Shown here piece after piece: positions 1-11,959 of a DNA stretch of 64,000 nucleotides; position 1 is the stretch's first letter, and each line of letters begins with the position of its first letter. Source of the DNA: Streptomyces sp. NWU339 (GTDB lineage Bacteria; Actinomycetota; Actinomycetes; Streptomycetales; Streptomycetaceae); contig NZ_QFRK01000006.1 of the NCBI RefSeq assembly GCF_003143855.1, forward strand, positions 120,048-184,047, written 5' to 3'. A program made the position numbers and the translations under genes. A model generated the notes under the pieces. That model was not told the origin of the DNA. It did no database searches and worked only from the letters and a program-made list of their open reading frames with translations.

Positions 1-1271
<1,271 letters not shown>

Positions 1272-1364
1272 CATCCGCCGACCCCGGGCGGGGCGGTTTC
1301 CCCCGCGCCGCCCGGGGCACGCATCAGTAACACCCCGACGATCCGGGGAAAGGACGCGACTGAA

Positions 1365-2807
1365 ATGTCGGAAGCCGTCATACGTACGGTCGCACCCCCG
1401 CCCGGCCTCCTTGCGTCACTGGATCCACTGCTGAGGCAGTGGCTGCCGCGGCAACGCTGGTTCGCGGGCAAGGGGCGCCCGGTCACCGGGTTCACCCTGG
1501 TCGCGGCCACCGAGTTACTTCCGCCCAGCGCCAGGCTGGGCCTGTACCACCTGCTCGTCCGCGCCCACCAGCCCGCCCTGTCCGCCCCGGGCGGGGCCGA
1601 CCGCCCCGGCGACTGCTACCAGCTGCTGCTGGGCGTGCGCGAGGCACTGCCGCCCAGGCTCGCACCCGCGTTGATCGGGCACCTGAGTCAGGGCCCGCTG
1701 GCCGGGCGGACGGTGTACGAGGCCCTGTACGACACCCGGCCCGCCGAACTGCTCCTGGAGGCCCTGCGCTCCCGGGCCCGGATCGGCGGGCTGCGCTTCG
1801 AGCGGGACCCGGGGCAGGAGATCGCGTCCGGTCTGGTGCCGCGACTGATGACCGTCGAGCAGTCGAACTCGTCCGTCGTCTATGGAGATACGTTCATTCT
1901 GAAGCTGTTGCGCCGGATCGTGCCCGGGAGCAACCCCGACCTGGAGCTGCCGCTGGCGCTGGCCCGCGAGGGCTGCCCCCGGGTGCCCCCGCCCACGGCC
2001 TGGCTGGTGGCAGATCCTGACGGCCCCGGCGCCACCGGCGGTCGTGGTGCCGCCGGGGCGCCGGCCGCACCCGAGCCGTATGTGCTGGGTGTGCTCCAGC
2101 CCTTCGTGCGGGGCGCGACGGACGGCTGGGAGCTGGCGCTGCGGGAGCTGGCCAAGGGCGAGGAATTCGTCGCCGAGGCACGGGCGCTGGGGCGGGCCAC
2201 CGCCGAGGTGCACACCGCGCTGGCCCGCGCGCTGCCGACGGTCACCCTGGGCCGGAGCCGGCTGCGGCGCATGGTCGCCGGTATGGCCGAGCGGCTGGGG
2301 GCGGCGGTGCAGGCGGTGCCCGCGCTGCGGCCGTACGCGGACGGACTGGGCACCGCGTACACGGCGCTGGACGACCTGGCCGCCGAGGGGCAGACCTGGA
2401 CCGCCCAGCGTGTGCACGGCGATCTGCACCTCGGCCAGTGCCTGCGGTCCCCGGCCGGGGAGTGGTCGCTGATCGACTTCGAGGGCGAACCGGCACGGCC
2501 GCTGGCCGAGCGGCGGATGCCGCAGCCCGTGGTACGGGACGTGGCCGGGATGCTGCGGTCCTTCGACTACGCGGCACGTTCCGCGGACCCGCCGCAGCCG
2601 GACTGGGCCGTGCGGTGCCGTGCGGCGTACTGCTCCGGCTACGCGGAGACCGCGGGCCGGGACCCGCGCACCGATCCGGTGCTGCTGCGCGCGTACGAGA
2701 CGGACAAGGCCGTCTACGAGGTGCTGTACGAGGCCCGGCACCGCCCGGAGTGGCTGCGGGTCCCGATGGCCGCCGTACGCCGGCTCGCCGAACCCGGACC
2801 AGGGTGA
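1365..2807 (+). CDS. mak: Maltokinase (Mak/Pep2)
   Basis: ATP-dependent kinase that phosphorylates maltose to maltose 1-phosphate, the donor for GlgE. The 480 residues match the actinobacterial Mak length. The N-terminal QRWFAGKGR motif of the cap domain is present. The aminoglycoside-phosphotransferase-like catalytic core shows HGDLHLGQ at residues 351-358 (catalytic Asp353) and the metal-binding LIDFEGEP further on. It starts 93 bp after treS, and glgB begins 60 bp after its end, so one operon is likely. A purine-rich AAAGGA lies about 12 nt before the ATG. Codon 51 (bases 1515-1517) is TTA, one of only two in-frame TTA codons I found in this window, so translation may need the bldA tRNA. 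Confidence 0.95.
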   Translation: MSEAVIRTVAPPPGLLASLDPLLRQWLPRQRWFAGKGRPVTGFTLVAATELLPPSARLGLYHLLVRAHQPALSAPGGADRPGDCYQLLLGVREALPPRLAPALIGHLSQGPLAGRTVYEALYDTRPAELLLEALRSRARIGGLRFERDPGQEIASGLVPRLMTVEQSNSSVVYGDTFILKLLRRIVPGSNPDLELPLALAREGCPRVPPPTAWLVADPDGPGATGGRGAAGAPAAPEPYVLGVLQPFVRGATDGWELALRELAKGEEFVAEARALGRATAEVHTALARALPTVTLGRSRLRRMVAGMAERLGAAVQAVPALRPYADGLGTAYTALDDLAAEGQTWTAQRVHGDLHLGQCLRSPAGEWSLIDFEGEPARPLAERRMPQPVVRDVAGMLRSFDYAARSADPPQPDWAVRCRAAYCSGYAETAGRDPRTDPVLLRAYETDKAVYEVLYEARHRPEWLRVPMAAVRRLAEPGPG

Positions 2808-2867
2808 TCCGGTGATCCACACGATTCACTTCCGTCCGCCCCGCACGTCGACCAGGAGGCTCCGTCC

Positions 2868-5417
<2,550 letters not shown>

Positions 5418-5432
5418 GCCCTGACGGGTGCG

Positions 5433-7697
5433 CTACACCAGGGCGTCGGCCAGCGGCTTCGGCAGCGGCTCGGTGTGCAGGACGCCGAGCCGCTGGGTGG
5501 CGCGGGTCAGTGCCACGTACAGGTCGCTGGTGCCGTAGCGCCCTGGCTCGACCACGAGGACGGAGTCGAACTCCAGCCCCTTGGCCTGCCGCGGGTCGAG
5601 CAGGACCACGCCGTGCGTCAGATCGGGCTCGGCGCCGGCCGTGACCCCGTCCAGCCGGGCGGCCAGCGCGCGGTGCAGCTCTCGCGGGGCGACGACGGCG
5701 AGCCGGCCTTCCTGTGGTCCGCCGAGTTCCGCGACGGCCTCGGCGACGGCGCCGGGCAGGTCGTCGGTGGCGCGGGCCCAGGGGCGTACGCCGGTGGAGC
5801 GGACCGAACCGGGCGGCTCGAAGCCGGGGTGCTCGGCGCGGACCACGGCCGCCGCGACGTCCATGATCTCGGCCGGGGTGCGGTAGTTGACGCCGAGCCG
5901 GGTGTGCTCCCAGCGGTCCTCGACGTACGGGGCGAGGATGTCCTCCCAGGAGCCGACACCGCCCGCCTCCGACGTCTGCGCGGGGTCTCCGACCAGGGTC
6001 ATCGAGCGGGTCGGGCTGCGCCGCATCAGCAGCCGCCAGGCCATCGGCGACAGCTCCTGCGCCTCGTCGACGATGATGTGCCCGAACGCCCAGGTGCGGT
6101 CCGCGGCGGCCCGTTCGGCGGCGCTGCGGTGGTCGTCCTCCTCGTGCCGCTCGGCGAAGCGCTCGGCGTCGATGATGTCGTGCGCGGACAGCACCTCGGA
6201 GGACTCGGGGTCGTCCTCCTCCTTGTCCTCGAACTCGAAGGTCCGGGAGGCGTACGACACGTCCAGTACGCCCTGCGCGTAGGCGATCTGCGTGCGCCGC
6301 TCGCGGTCGGCCCGTTCCCGCGCCGGCCGGTCGTCCTCGCCGAGGAGTTCGGCGGCCTCGTCGAGCAGCGGCACGTCGGCGACGGTCCAGTGCCTGGTCA
6401 CCGGGCGGCGGATCGCGGCGGCGTCCTCGGCGGGCAGGAAGTCCTCGGGCTCGGCGAGGAAGTCGGCGACCAGCCGCTGCGGGGTGAGCAGGGGCCACAA
6501 CCGGTCGACGGCGGACCACACCTCGGGGTTCTCGGCGAGTTCGTCGCGGATCTGGGTGATGTCGCTGGGGTCGAGCAGATTGGAGCCGTCGTAGGGGTCG
6601 GTGCCGATGCGTTCGGCGACCATGTCGGTGAGCGTGTTGAGGATGTGGCCCTCGAAGTACTCGCGGGACGCGTTGTGCGGCAGCTTGGCGGCGCGGGTGC
6701 GTTCCCGGGCGACCCGCACCAGACCGTCGTCGAGCATCAGGATCTCGCGGTCGTGCTCGATGGTGATCACCGGGTCGGGCAGCGCCTGCCGACCGCGGAC
6801 GACCTCGGCGAGGACGTCCGCCATGTCCGCCCGGCCCTTCACGGCGGCGGCCTCGGGGGTGTCCGCCCTGGTGGCCCGCACGCCGGGGAACAGCTCGCCG
6901 ACGGTCGAGAGGAGCACCCCGGTCTCGCCGAGGCTGGGCAGCACCTCTCCGATGTAGCCGAGGAACGCCGGGTTGGGTCCGACGATCAGGACGGCGCGGC
7001 GGGCCAGCAGTTCGCGGTACTCGTAGAGGAGGTAGGCGGCGCGGTGCAGGGCGACCGCGGTCTTGCCGGTGCCGGGGCCGCCCTCGACCACCAGCACGCC
7101 CCGGTGCGGGGCCCGGATGATGCGGTCCTGGTCGGCCTGGATGGTGCGCACGATGTCGCCCATGCGGCCGGTGCGCGCGGAGTTGAGCGCGGCGAGCAGC
7201 ACGGCGTCGCCGGTCGGGTCCTCGTGGCCGGTGCGGGTCTCGTCGCCGAGGTCGAGGATCTCGTCGTGCAGGGCGGTGACCCGGCGTCCCTCGCTGGTGA
7301 TGTGCCGGCGGCGCCTGAGGCCCATCGGGGTGTGGCCGGTGGCCAGGTAGAAGGGGCGGGCGACGTCGGCGCGCCAGTCGATCAGGACGGGGGTGCGCTC
7401 CTCGTCGTCGGCGCGCAGACCGATACGGCCGATGTGGTGGGTGTCGCCACTGGAGAGGTCGATCCGGCCGAAGCAGAGGGAGCCGTCCACCGCGTTCAGC
7501 GCGGCGAGCAGCCCGGACCGCTCGGCGACGAGGATGTCCCGCTCCAGCCTGGCCTGCATGGGCGTGTCGCCCTGGCCGAGCGCGTCCGTGACGGACACCT
7601 CGGTGTCGCCGCGCAGGGCGTCCACCCGTGCGTACAGTCCGTCGATGAATTCCTGTTCCTGTCGGAATTCATGGTCCGGAAATTCGCTGTTTGACAA
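5433..7697 (-). CDS. helR: HelD/HelR-type RNA polymerase recycling motor ATPase
   Basis: UvrD/Rep-like SF1 ATPase of the actinobacterial HelD class, which displaces stalled RNA polymerase from DNA. The closest studied member, Streptomyces HelR, also protects the polymerase from rifamycins. The 754 residues fit. Visible parts: an N-terminal coiled-coil arm rich in charged residues (1-60), the HelD-specific DWRADVARPFY segment near 107, Walker A GGPGTGKTA at 206-214, GPNPAFLGYIGEVLPSLGE, the Walker B region IIVDEAQELSPM, and a helicase motif VGDPAQ. The start is TTG at 7695-7697, preceded by GGGAG. HelD is chosen over UvrD/PcrA because the 1A domain is interrupted and the protein starts with the HelD arm. 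An inverted repeat resembling a rifamycin-associated element lies upstream. Confidence 0.9.
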   Translation of the reverse strand: MSNSEFPDHEFRQEQEFIDGLYARVDALRGDTEVSVTDALGQGDTPMQARLERDILVAERSGLLAALNAVDGSLCFGRIDLSSGDTHHIGRIGLRADDEERTPVLIDWRADVARPFYLATGHTPMGLRRRRHITSEGRRVTALHDEILDLGDETRTGHEDPTGDAVLLAALNSARTGRMGDIVRTIQADQDRIIRAPHRGVLVVEGGPGTGKTAVALHRAAYLLYEYRELLARRAVLIVGPNPAFLGYIGEVLPSLGETGVLLSTVGELFPGVRATRADTPEAAAVKGRADMADVLAEVVRGRQALPDPVITIEHDREILMLDDGLVRVARERTRAAKLPHNASREYFEGHILNTLTDMVAERIGTDPYDGSNLLDPSDITQIRDELAENPEVWSAVDRLWPLLTPQRLVADFLAEPEDFLPAEDAAAIRRPVTRHWTVADVPLLDEAAELLGEDDRPARERADRERRTQIAYAQGVLDVSYASRTFEFEDKEEDDPESSEVLSAHDIIDAERFAERHEEDDHRSAAERAAADRTWAFGHIIVDEAQELSPMAWRLLMRRSPTRSMTLVGDPAQTSEAGGVGSWEDILAPYVEDRWEHTRLGVNYRTPAEIMDVAAAVVRAEHPGFEPPGSVRSTGVRPWARATDDLPGAVAEAVAELGGPQEGRLAVVAPRELHRALAARLDGVTAGAEPDLTHGVVLLDPRQAKGLEFDSVLVVEPGRYGTSDLYVALTRATQRLGVLHTEPLPKPLADALV

Positions 7698-7740
7698 TTC
7701 CGCTCCCGCCCGGATACACTGTGCCTACTGAACTTCACTG

Positions 7741-7769
7741 TGACTTGCCGCAATTGAAGTCGCAAGTCA
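7741..7769. promoter_or_regulatory. Inverted repeat upstream of helR, rifamycin-associated-element-like
   Basis: TGACTTGC (7741-7748) and GCAAGTCA (7762-7769) form perfect 8-bp arms around a 13-bp spacer, 44 bp upstream of the TTG start. On the helR strand the right half reads TTGCGGCAAGTCA. Its TTGCGGCAAG matches the core I remember for the rifamycin-associated element (an inverted repeat centred on CTTGCGGCAAG), but the flanking G/C blocks differ. A regulatory role is inferred from position and symmetry. Confidence 0.5.
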
Positions 7770-7785
7770 ATGAATATACGCAACG

Positions 7786-7817
7786 AAAACCCCCGGGCGC
7801 AATTACCCGGGGGTTTT
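7786..7817. terminator. Bidirectional intrinsic terminator after the thioredoxin gene
   Basis: Arms AAAACCCCCGGG (7786-7797) and CCCGGGGGTTTT (7806-7817) are perfectly complementary, with an 8-nt loop and T-runs on both strands. On the minus strand it lies about 30 bp after the thioredoxin stop codon, so it ends the MerR-thioredoxin transcript. It is the only hairpin in the window with a good T-tract. Confidence 0.85.
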
Positions 7818-7848
7818 CCCGTGTCCGGTACCGGCGCGGGACGGCGGC

Positions 7849-8181
7849 TCAGATCACCTCGGCCAGTTCCTCCAGCAGCCGCCGCTTGGGCCTGGCGCCC
7901 ACCATCGACCGCAGCGGCTCCCCGCCCCGGAACACCATGAACGTCGGCATCGACAGCACCTTGTACGCGTTGGTGGTCGCCGGGTTGGCGTCCACGTTCA
8001 GCTGCACGACCTTCAGCCGCTCGCCCTGCTCGGCGGCGAGCGCGCTCAGCACCGGCACCATCTGCCGGCACGGCGGACACCAGTCGGCGGTGAACTCCAC
8101 CAGCACCGGCAGCTCGGCTCCGATCACCTCCGTCGCGAAGTCCGCGTCAGTCACTTCCCTCACGCCTTTCGCCCTGCTCAT
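7849..8181 (-). CDS. Small thioredoxin-family protein (WCPPC)
   Basis: A 110-residue single thioredoxin fold, likely a cytoplasmic dithiol oxidoreductase. The active site is WCPPC with Cys35 and Cys38, where classical thioredoxins have WCGPC. The cis-Pro loop is MPTFMVF near residue 80, and there is no signal peptide. The ATG at 8179-8181 follows GGAGG by about 9 nt and overlaps the TGA of the upstream MerR gene (ATGA), so translation is coupled. Reading further upstream in frame gives an antisense extension through merR, so the short form is preferred. The coupling suggests that the MerR regulator controls its own partner in redox or electrophile stress. Confidence 0.9.
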   Translation of the reverse strand: MSRAKGVREVTDADFATEVIGAELPVLVEFTADWCPPCRQMVPVLSALAAEQGERLKVVQLNVDANPATTNAYKVLSMPTFMVFRGGEPLRSMVGARPKRRLLEELAEVI

Positions 8182-8606
8182 CCGTGCCGCCCTCCGAGTT
8201 CGCACACCGGTTCCGGACCCCCCGGAACCGCAGCGTCGGCCGCCAGCTCGTCGCGCGCCCTCTCCGCCCGGGCCAGTTGCTCCCCGACGCTCGCCCGTAC
8301 GGTCTGCAGCTCGCCGATGAGCGCGTCGAGTTCGTCCAGCTTGCGCCGGTAGACCGCGAGCGACGCGGGGCACGAGTCGCCCTCGGGGTGCCCGGCCCGC
8401 AGACACTCCACGAACGGCCGGGTCTCCTCCAGCTCGAACCCGAAGTCCTGGAGCGTCCGGATCTGCCGCAGCAGCTTGAGGTCGTTCTCGTCGTACGTCC
8501 GGTGGTTGTTGTCCGTACGCCGCGCGGGCAGCAGTCCCCGCGACTCGTAGTACCGCAGCGTCCGTGTGGTGGTTCCGGCGCGTGCGGCCAGCTCGCCGAT
8601 TCGCAT
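8178..8606 (-). CDS. MerR-family transcriptional regulator
   Basis: A 142-residue regulator with an N-terminal winged helix-turn-helix (MRIGELAARAGTTTRTLRYY, residues 1-20), the wing around NNHRTY, then a dimerisation helix and a short effector region. Cysteines at 68, 79 and 135 could sense thiol-reactive compounds or metals; none is in the HMRTyr-type arrangement of mercury MerR. The ATG has no Shine-Dalgarno sequence and sits one base after the predicted transcription start, so the message is probably leaderless. The thioredoxin gene is coupled at its 3' end. The effector is unknown. SoxR is unlikely because the CysX2CXCX5Cys iron-sulfur pattern is absent. Confidence 0.92.
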   Translation of the reverse strand: MRIGELAARAGTTTRTLRYYESRGLLPARRTDNNHRTYDENDLKLLRQIRTLQDFGFELEETRPFVECLRAGHPEGDSCPASLAVYRRKLDELDALIGELQTVRASVGEQLARAERARDELAADAAVPGGPEPVCELGGRHG

Positions 8607-8613
8607 ACCGGTG

Positions 8614-8645
8614 AACGTACGCCTTGACGTCGGCGTCAGGGCAAG
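8614..8645 (-). promoter_or_regulatory. MerR-type promoter with 19-bp spacer and operator dyad
   Basis: Reading the minus strand, TTGCCC (8644-8639) and TACGTT (8619-8614) are separated by exactly 19 bp, the over-long spacing characteristic of MerR-activated promoters. The spacer holds the dyad GCCTTGACG/CGTCAGGGC (plus strand 8621-8629 and 8634-8642, 8 of 9 pairs). Predicted transcription starts at about 8607, directly at the ATG. Confidence 0.8.
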
Positions 8646-8740
8646 ACCGGGCGGGGCGGCGAAAGGGCCGAGCGGCCGGGCTCACGGGGGAAGGAGTCCG
8701 GCCGCTCGGCGGCGGGGGAAGCCCGGGAGGGCTGTGCGCG

Positions 8741-10132
8741 TCAGGCCTTGGCGAGTTCCTTCTCGCCGCCCGCTGCGGGGGCCTCGGCACGGTCGGCGGG
8801 GCCGGTGCCGTCGTGGTCGTCCAGCAGGGTGGTCTCGTCGAAGGGGATGGCCCCGGAGAGGACCTGGTTCACCCGCTCCTTGTCGATCTCCTTGGTCCAG
8901 GTGCCGATCAGCACCGTGGCGACCGCGTTGCCCGCGAAGTTGGTCAGGGCGCGGGCCTCGCTCATCAGGCGGTCGATGCCGACGATCAGGCCGATGCCGT
9001 CCACCAGGGCCGGCTTGTGCGACTGCAGACCACCGGCCAGCGTCGCCAGGCCGGCACCGGAGACACCGGCGGCGCCCTTGGAGGCGACCAGCAGGAAGAG
9101 CAGCAGCGTGACCTGCTCGCCCATCGACATCGGCGTGCCCAGGGCGTCGGCGATGAACAGCGAGGCCATGGTCATGTAGATCATGGTGCCGTCGAGGTTG
9201 AAGGAGTAACCGGTCGGGACGGTGATGCCGACCACCGGCTTGCTGACGCCCACGTGCTCCATCTTCGCGATGAGCCGCGGCAGCGCCGACTCGGACGAGG
9301 AGGTGGACAGGATCAGCAGGAACTCACGGCCCAGGTACTTGAACAGGCTCAGGACGTTCAGGCCCGCGACGATCCGCAGCAGCGCGCCGAGCACCACGAA
9401 GATGAACAGCGCACAGGTGATGTAGAAGCCGAGCATCAGCACCGCGAGGCTCTTCAGCGCGTCCAGGCCCGCCGAGCCGGTGACCGCGGCCATGGCGCCG
9501 AACGCACCGACCGGGGCGGCCCACATGATCATGGCGAGGACCCGGAAGACCAGCCGCTGGATGTGCTCGATGCCGCGCAGGACCGGCTGGCCGGCGTTGC
9601 CCATGGCCTGCAGCGCGAAGCCGCACAGCAGGGCGACCAGCAGGGTCTGCAGGACCTCGCCCTGGGTGAAGGCGGACACGATCGTGGTCGGGATGATGCC
9701 GAGCAGGAACTCGGTGGTGTCCTTGGCCTCCGTGTCGACCTGGGCCTGACCGGTCTCCTTGACCGCGTCGGTGACCGCGAGACCCGTGCCGGGGTCCAGG
9801 ATGTTGCCGACGACCAGGCCGATGCCGAGCGCGACCAGCGACATGATCAGGAAGTAGACCATGGCGATACCGCCGACGGCGCCGACCTTGGCGGCCTTCC
9901 GCACGGAGCCGATGCCCAGCACGATGGTGCAGAAGATGATCGGCGAGATCATCATCTTGATCAGGCTCACGAAGCCGGTGCCGATCGGCTTCAGCTCGAC
10001 CGCGAAGTCGGGGACTGTCAGACCGACGGCGATACCGAGGGCGACCGCGATGATCACCGCGATGTAGAGATAGTGCGTGCGGTCCCGCTTCACTTTGGGA
10101 GCGGCAGGTGCCGTATCGGTGGTGCTGGTCAC
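8741..10132 (-). CDS. dctA: Dicarboxylate/cation symporter (DctA family)
   Basis: Inner-membrane Na+/H+-coupled uptake of C4-dicarboxylates (DAACS family). I place the start at GTG 10130-10132 because AAGGAGG lies 7-8 nt upstream; that gives 463 residues. An upstream ATG at 10180 would add 16 residues but lacks a comparable ribosome site. About eight membrane helices are visible, plus two re-entrant loops. The serine-rich loop STSSSESALPRL and the NLDGT motif in TGYSFNLDGTMIY are substrate/cation signatures of the family. The tail is acidic and hydrophilic. Divergent from a CitA/DcuS-type two-component system, which likely induces it with dicarboxylates. Confidence 0.93.
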   Translation of the reverse strand: MTSTTDTAPAAPKVKRDRTHYLYIAVIIAVALGIAVGLTVPDFAVELKPIGTGFVSLIKMMISPIIFCTIVLGIGSVRKAAKVGAVGGIAMVYFLIMSLVALGIGLVVGNILDPGTGLAVTDAVKETGQAQVDTEAKDTTEFLLGIIPTTIVSAFTQGEVLQTLLVALLCGFALQAMGNAGQPVLRGIEHIQRLVFRVLAMIMWAAPVGAFGAMAAVTGSAGLDALKSLAVLMLGFYITCALFIFVVLGALLRIVAGLNVLSLFKYLGREFLLILSTSSSESALPRLIAKMEHVGVSKPVVGITVPTGYSFNLDGTMIYMTMASLFIADALGTPMSMGEQVTLLLFLLVASKGAAGVSGAGLATLAGGLQSHKPALVDGIGLIVGIDRLMSEARALTNFAGNAVATVLIGTWTKEIDKERVNQVLSGAIPFDETTLLDDHDGTGPADRAEAPAAGGEKELAKA

Positions 10133-10288
10133 GGCGGCCTCCTTGATGACGTCGTCGGCATCGACCGGCGTGCGGCTCACGTCCGGGGGATGAGATTTCG
10201 GGGAACGCCGTGACTATGTCCCGTCTTGTGAGCGCGGTCACCCTTCCGTTCATTTAGTTCATGCCTACACGGCAGGCAGACTGTCGGA
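10133..10288. promoter_or_regulatory. Divergent dctA/sensor-kinase control region
   Basis: A 156-bp divergent region. It contains the direct repeat GTTCAT at 10248-10253 and 10257-10262 within a short AT-rich patch (TTCATTTAGTTCAT), unusual in this GC-rich DNA. CitB/DcuR-type regulators bind AT-rich repeats, so this is a candidate operator. I see no strong -35/-10 pair. Confidence 0.4.
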
Positions 10289-11959
10289 ATGCGCATCGCC
10301 CTCCCCCGACCCCGCAGCCTCGCGGGCCAGCTCTTCGCCATGCAGGCGGTGCTGATAGCGGTCCTCGTGGTGGGATACGCGCTGTTCAGCTACTTCAGCG
10401 ACCGCGGCCAGGCCGAGGAGGCGGCGAGCCACCAGGCACGGGCCGTGGCCCTCTCGGTGGCCGACTCCCCGTCGGTGCGCGAGTCGATCCGTACCTCCGA
10501 TCCCTCGGCCACGCTCCAGCCGTACGCGCTGGCGGTGGTGCGCGACACCGACGTCGACTTCGTCACGATCATGAATCCGCAGGGCATCCGCTGGACCCAC
10601 CCCGACCCGGACCAGCTCGGCCTGCCCTTCCGCGGCCACACCGCGCCCGCCCTGGAGGGCCGGACGTTCACCGAGACCTACACCGGCACCCTCGGTCCGT
10701 CCGTCCGCGCGGTCACCCCGGTCCGGGACGGCGACCGGATCGTCGGCCTGGTCAGCGCGGGCATCCGGGTCGACGAGATCAGCCAGCGCGCGCAGGCCCA
10801 GCTGACGGCCCTGCTCACCGTCGCGACCGGTGCGCTCGGACTGGGCGCGATCGGCACGTACGTCATCAACGCCCGCCTGCGCCGGCACACCCACGGGATG
10901 AACGCGAGGGAGCTCAGCCACATGCACGACTACCATCAGGCCGCGCTGCACGCCGTGCGCGAGGGGCTGCTGATGCTGGACGGGCAGTACAGGGTGGCGC
11001 TGATCAACGACGGTGGCAGGGAGCTGCTGGGTGTGGCTCCTGAGGAGGACGTGGTGGGCAGGTCGGTCGCGGAGCTCAGCCTCCCGACACCGCTGACGGG
11101 CGCGCTGCTCGCCTCGGAGCCCCGGGTGGACGAGGTGCATCTCACCGCGGACCGGGTGCTGGTCGTGAACACCTCACCGGTGTCGGGCGGTGAACGGCGC
11201 GGTTCGGTGGTGACCCTGCGCGATGTGACCGAGCTCCAGTCGCTGATGGGCGAGCTGGACTCGGAGCGGGGCTTCACGCAGGCACTGCGCTCGCAGGCGC
11301 ACGAGGCGGCGAACCGGCTGCACACCGTCGTCTCGCTGATCGAGCTGGACCGGGCCGAGGAGGCGGTGGACTTCGCGACCGCCGAGCTGGAACTCGCCCA
11401 GGCGCTCACCGACCAGGTGGTGGCGGCGGTGGGCGAGCCGGTGCTGGCCGCACTGCTGCTGGGCAAGACGGCCCAGGCCCACGAGCGGGGCGTGGAGCTG
11501 GTGGTATCGCCGGCCAGCCGGCTGGACGACGGGCTGCTGCCGGACAGCCTGCCCGCCCGCGACCTGGTCACCGTCCTGGGCAACCTGATCGACAACGCGG
11601 TGGACGCGGCTCAGGGCGGCCTCAGTGCCCGGGTGACGGTCACGGCCCTCACCGACGCGGGCGCGGAGCTGATCCTGCGGGTGTCCGACACCGGCCCGGG
11701 CGTGGCCCCGGACCACACCGAGGCGGTCTTCCAGCGGGGCTTCACGACCAAGCCGTCGGGGCCGGACGGCCGTGGGCTGGGGCTGGCGCTGGTACGGCAG
11801 GTGGTGCACCGGCACGGCGGCACGCTGTCGGTGACCTCGGCGGAGGAAGGCGGCGCCTGCTTCGAGGTACTGCTCCCGCTGCGGGCCGCCGACGGGGTCA
11901 CGGCCGGTAGCGGTGCGGACGCGGAGGGCGTCGGCTCCGGCACGGGAGGCGGGGCATGA
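10289..11959 (+). CDS. CitA/DcuS-type sensor histidine kinase
   Basis: Membrane sensor of 556 residues for an extracellular di- or tricarboxylate. Domains in order: TM1 about 12-35; periplasmic PDC/sCache domain (about 36-168) with the VDFVTIMNPQGIRWTHP strand region typical of CitA/DcuS; TM2 about 170-190; a cytoplasmic PAS (about 210-300); a DHp helix with LRSQAHEAANRLHTVVSL carrying the phospho-accepting His; and an HATPase with N-box GNLIDNAVDAA, G1 DTGPGV and G2 GRGLGLALV. It overlaps the response regulator by 4 bp (ATGA) and is divergent from dctA, which gives the likely target. The ligand is inferred from context only. Confidence 0.92.
   Translation: MRIALPRPRSLAGQLFAMQAVLIAVLVVGYALFSYFSDRGQAEEAASHQARAVALSVADSPSVRESIRTSDPSATLQPYALAVVRDTDVDFVTIMNPQGIRWTHPDPDQLGLPFRGHTAPALEGRTFTETYTGTLGPSVRAVTPVRDGDRIVGLVSAGIRVDEISQRAQAQLTALLTVATGALGLGAIGTYVINARLRRHTHGMNARELSHMHDYHQAALHAVREGLLMLDGQYRVALINDGGRELLGVAPEEDVVGRSVAELSLPTPLTGALLASEPRVDEVHLTADRVLVVNTSPVSGGERRGSVVTLRDVTELQSLMGELDSERGFTQALRSQAHEAANRLHTVVSLIELDRAEEAVDFATAELELAQALTDQVVAAVGEPVLAALLLGKTAQAHERGVELVVSPASRLDDGLLPDSLPARDLVTVLGNLIDNAVDAAQGGLSARVTVTALTDAGAELILRVSDTGPGVAPDHTEAVFQRGFTTKPSGPDGRGLGLALVRQVVHRHGGTLSVTSAEEGGACFEVLLPLRAADGVTAGSGADAEGVGSGTGGGA

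Noticed and set aside
5475..7694. A 739-codon frame antisense to helR
   Set aside because: High-GC shadow frame; the opposite strand encodes a clear HelD-class ATPase with intact motifs.
7849..8790. A long fusion reading of the thioredoxin through the MerR gene
   Set aside because: The upstream part is out of frame with MerR and the internal ATG has a good ribosome site and ATGA coupling.
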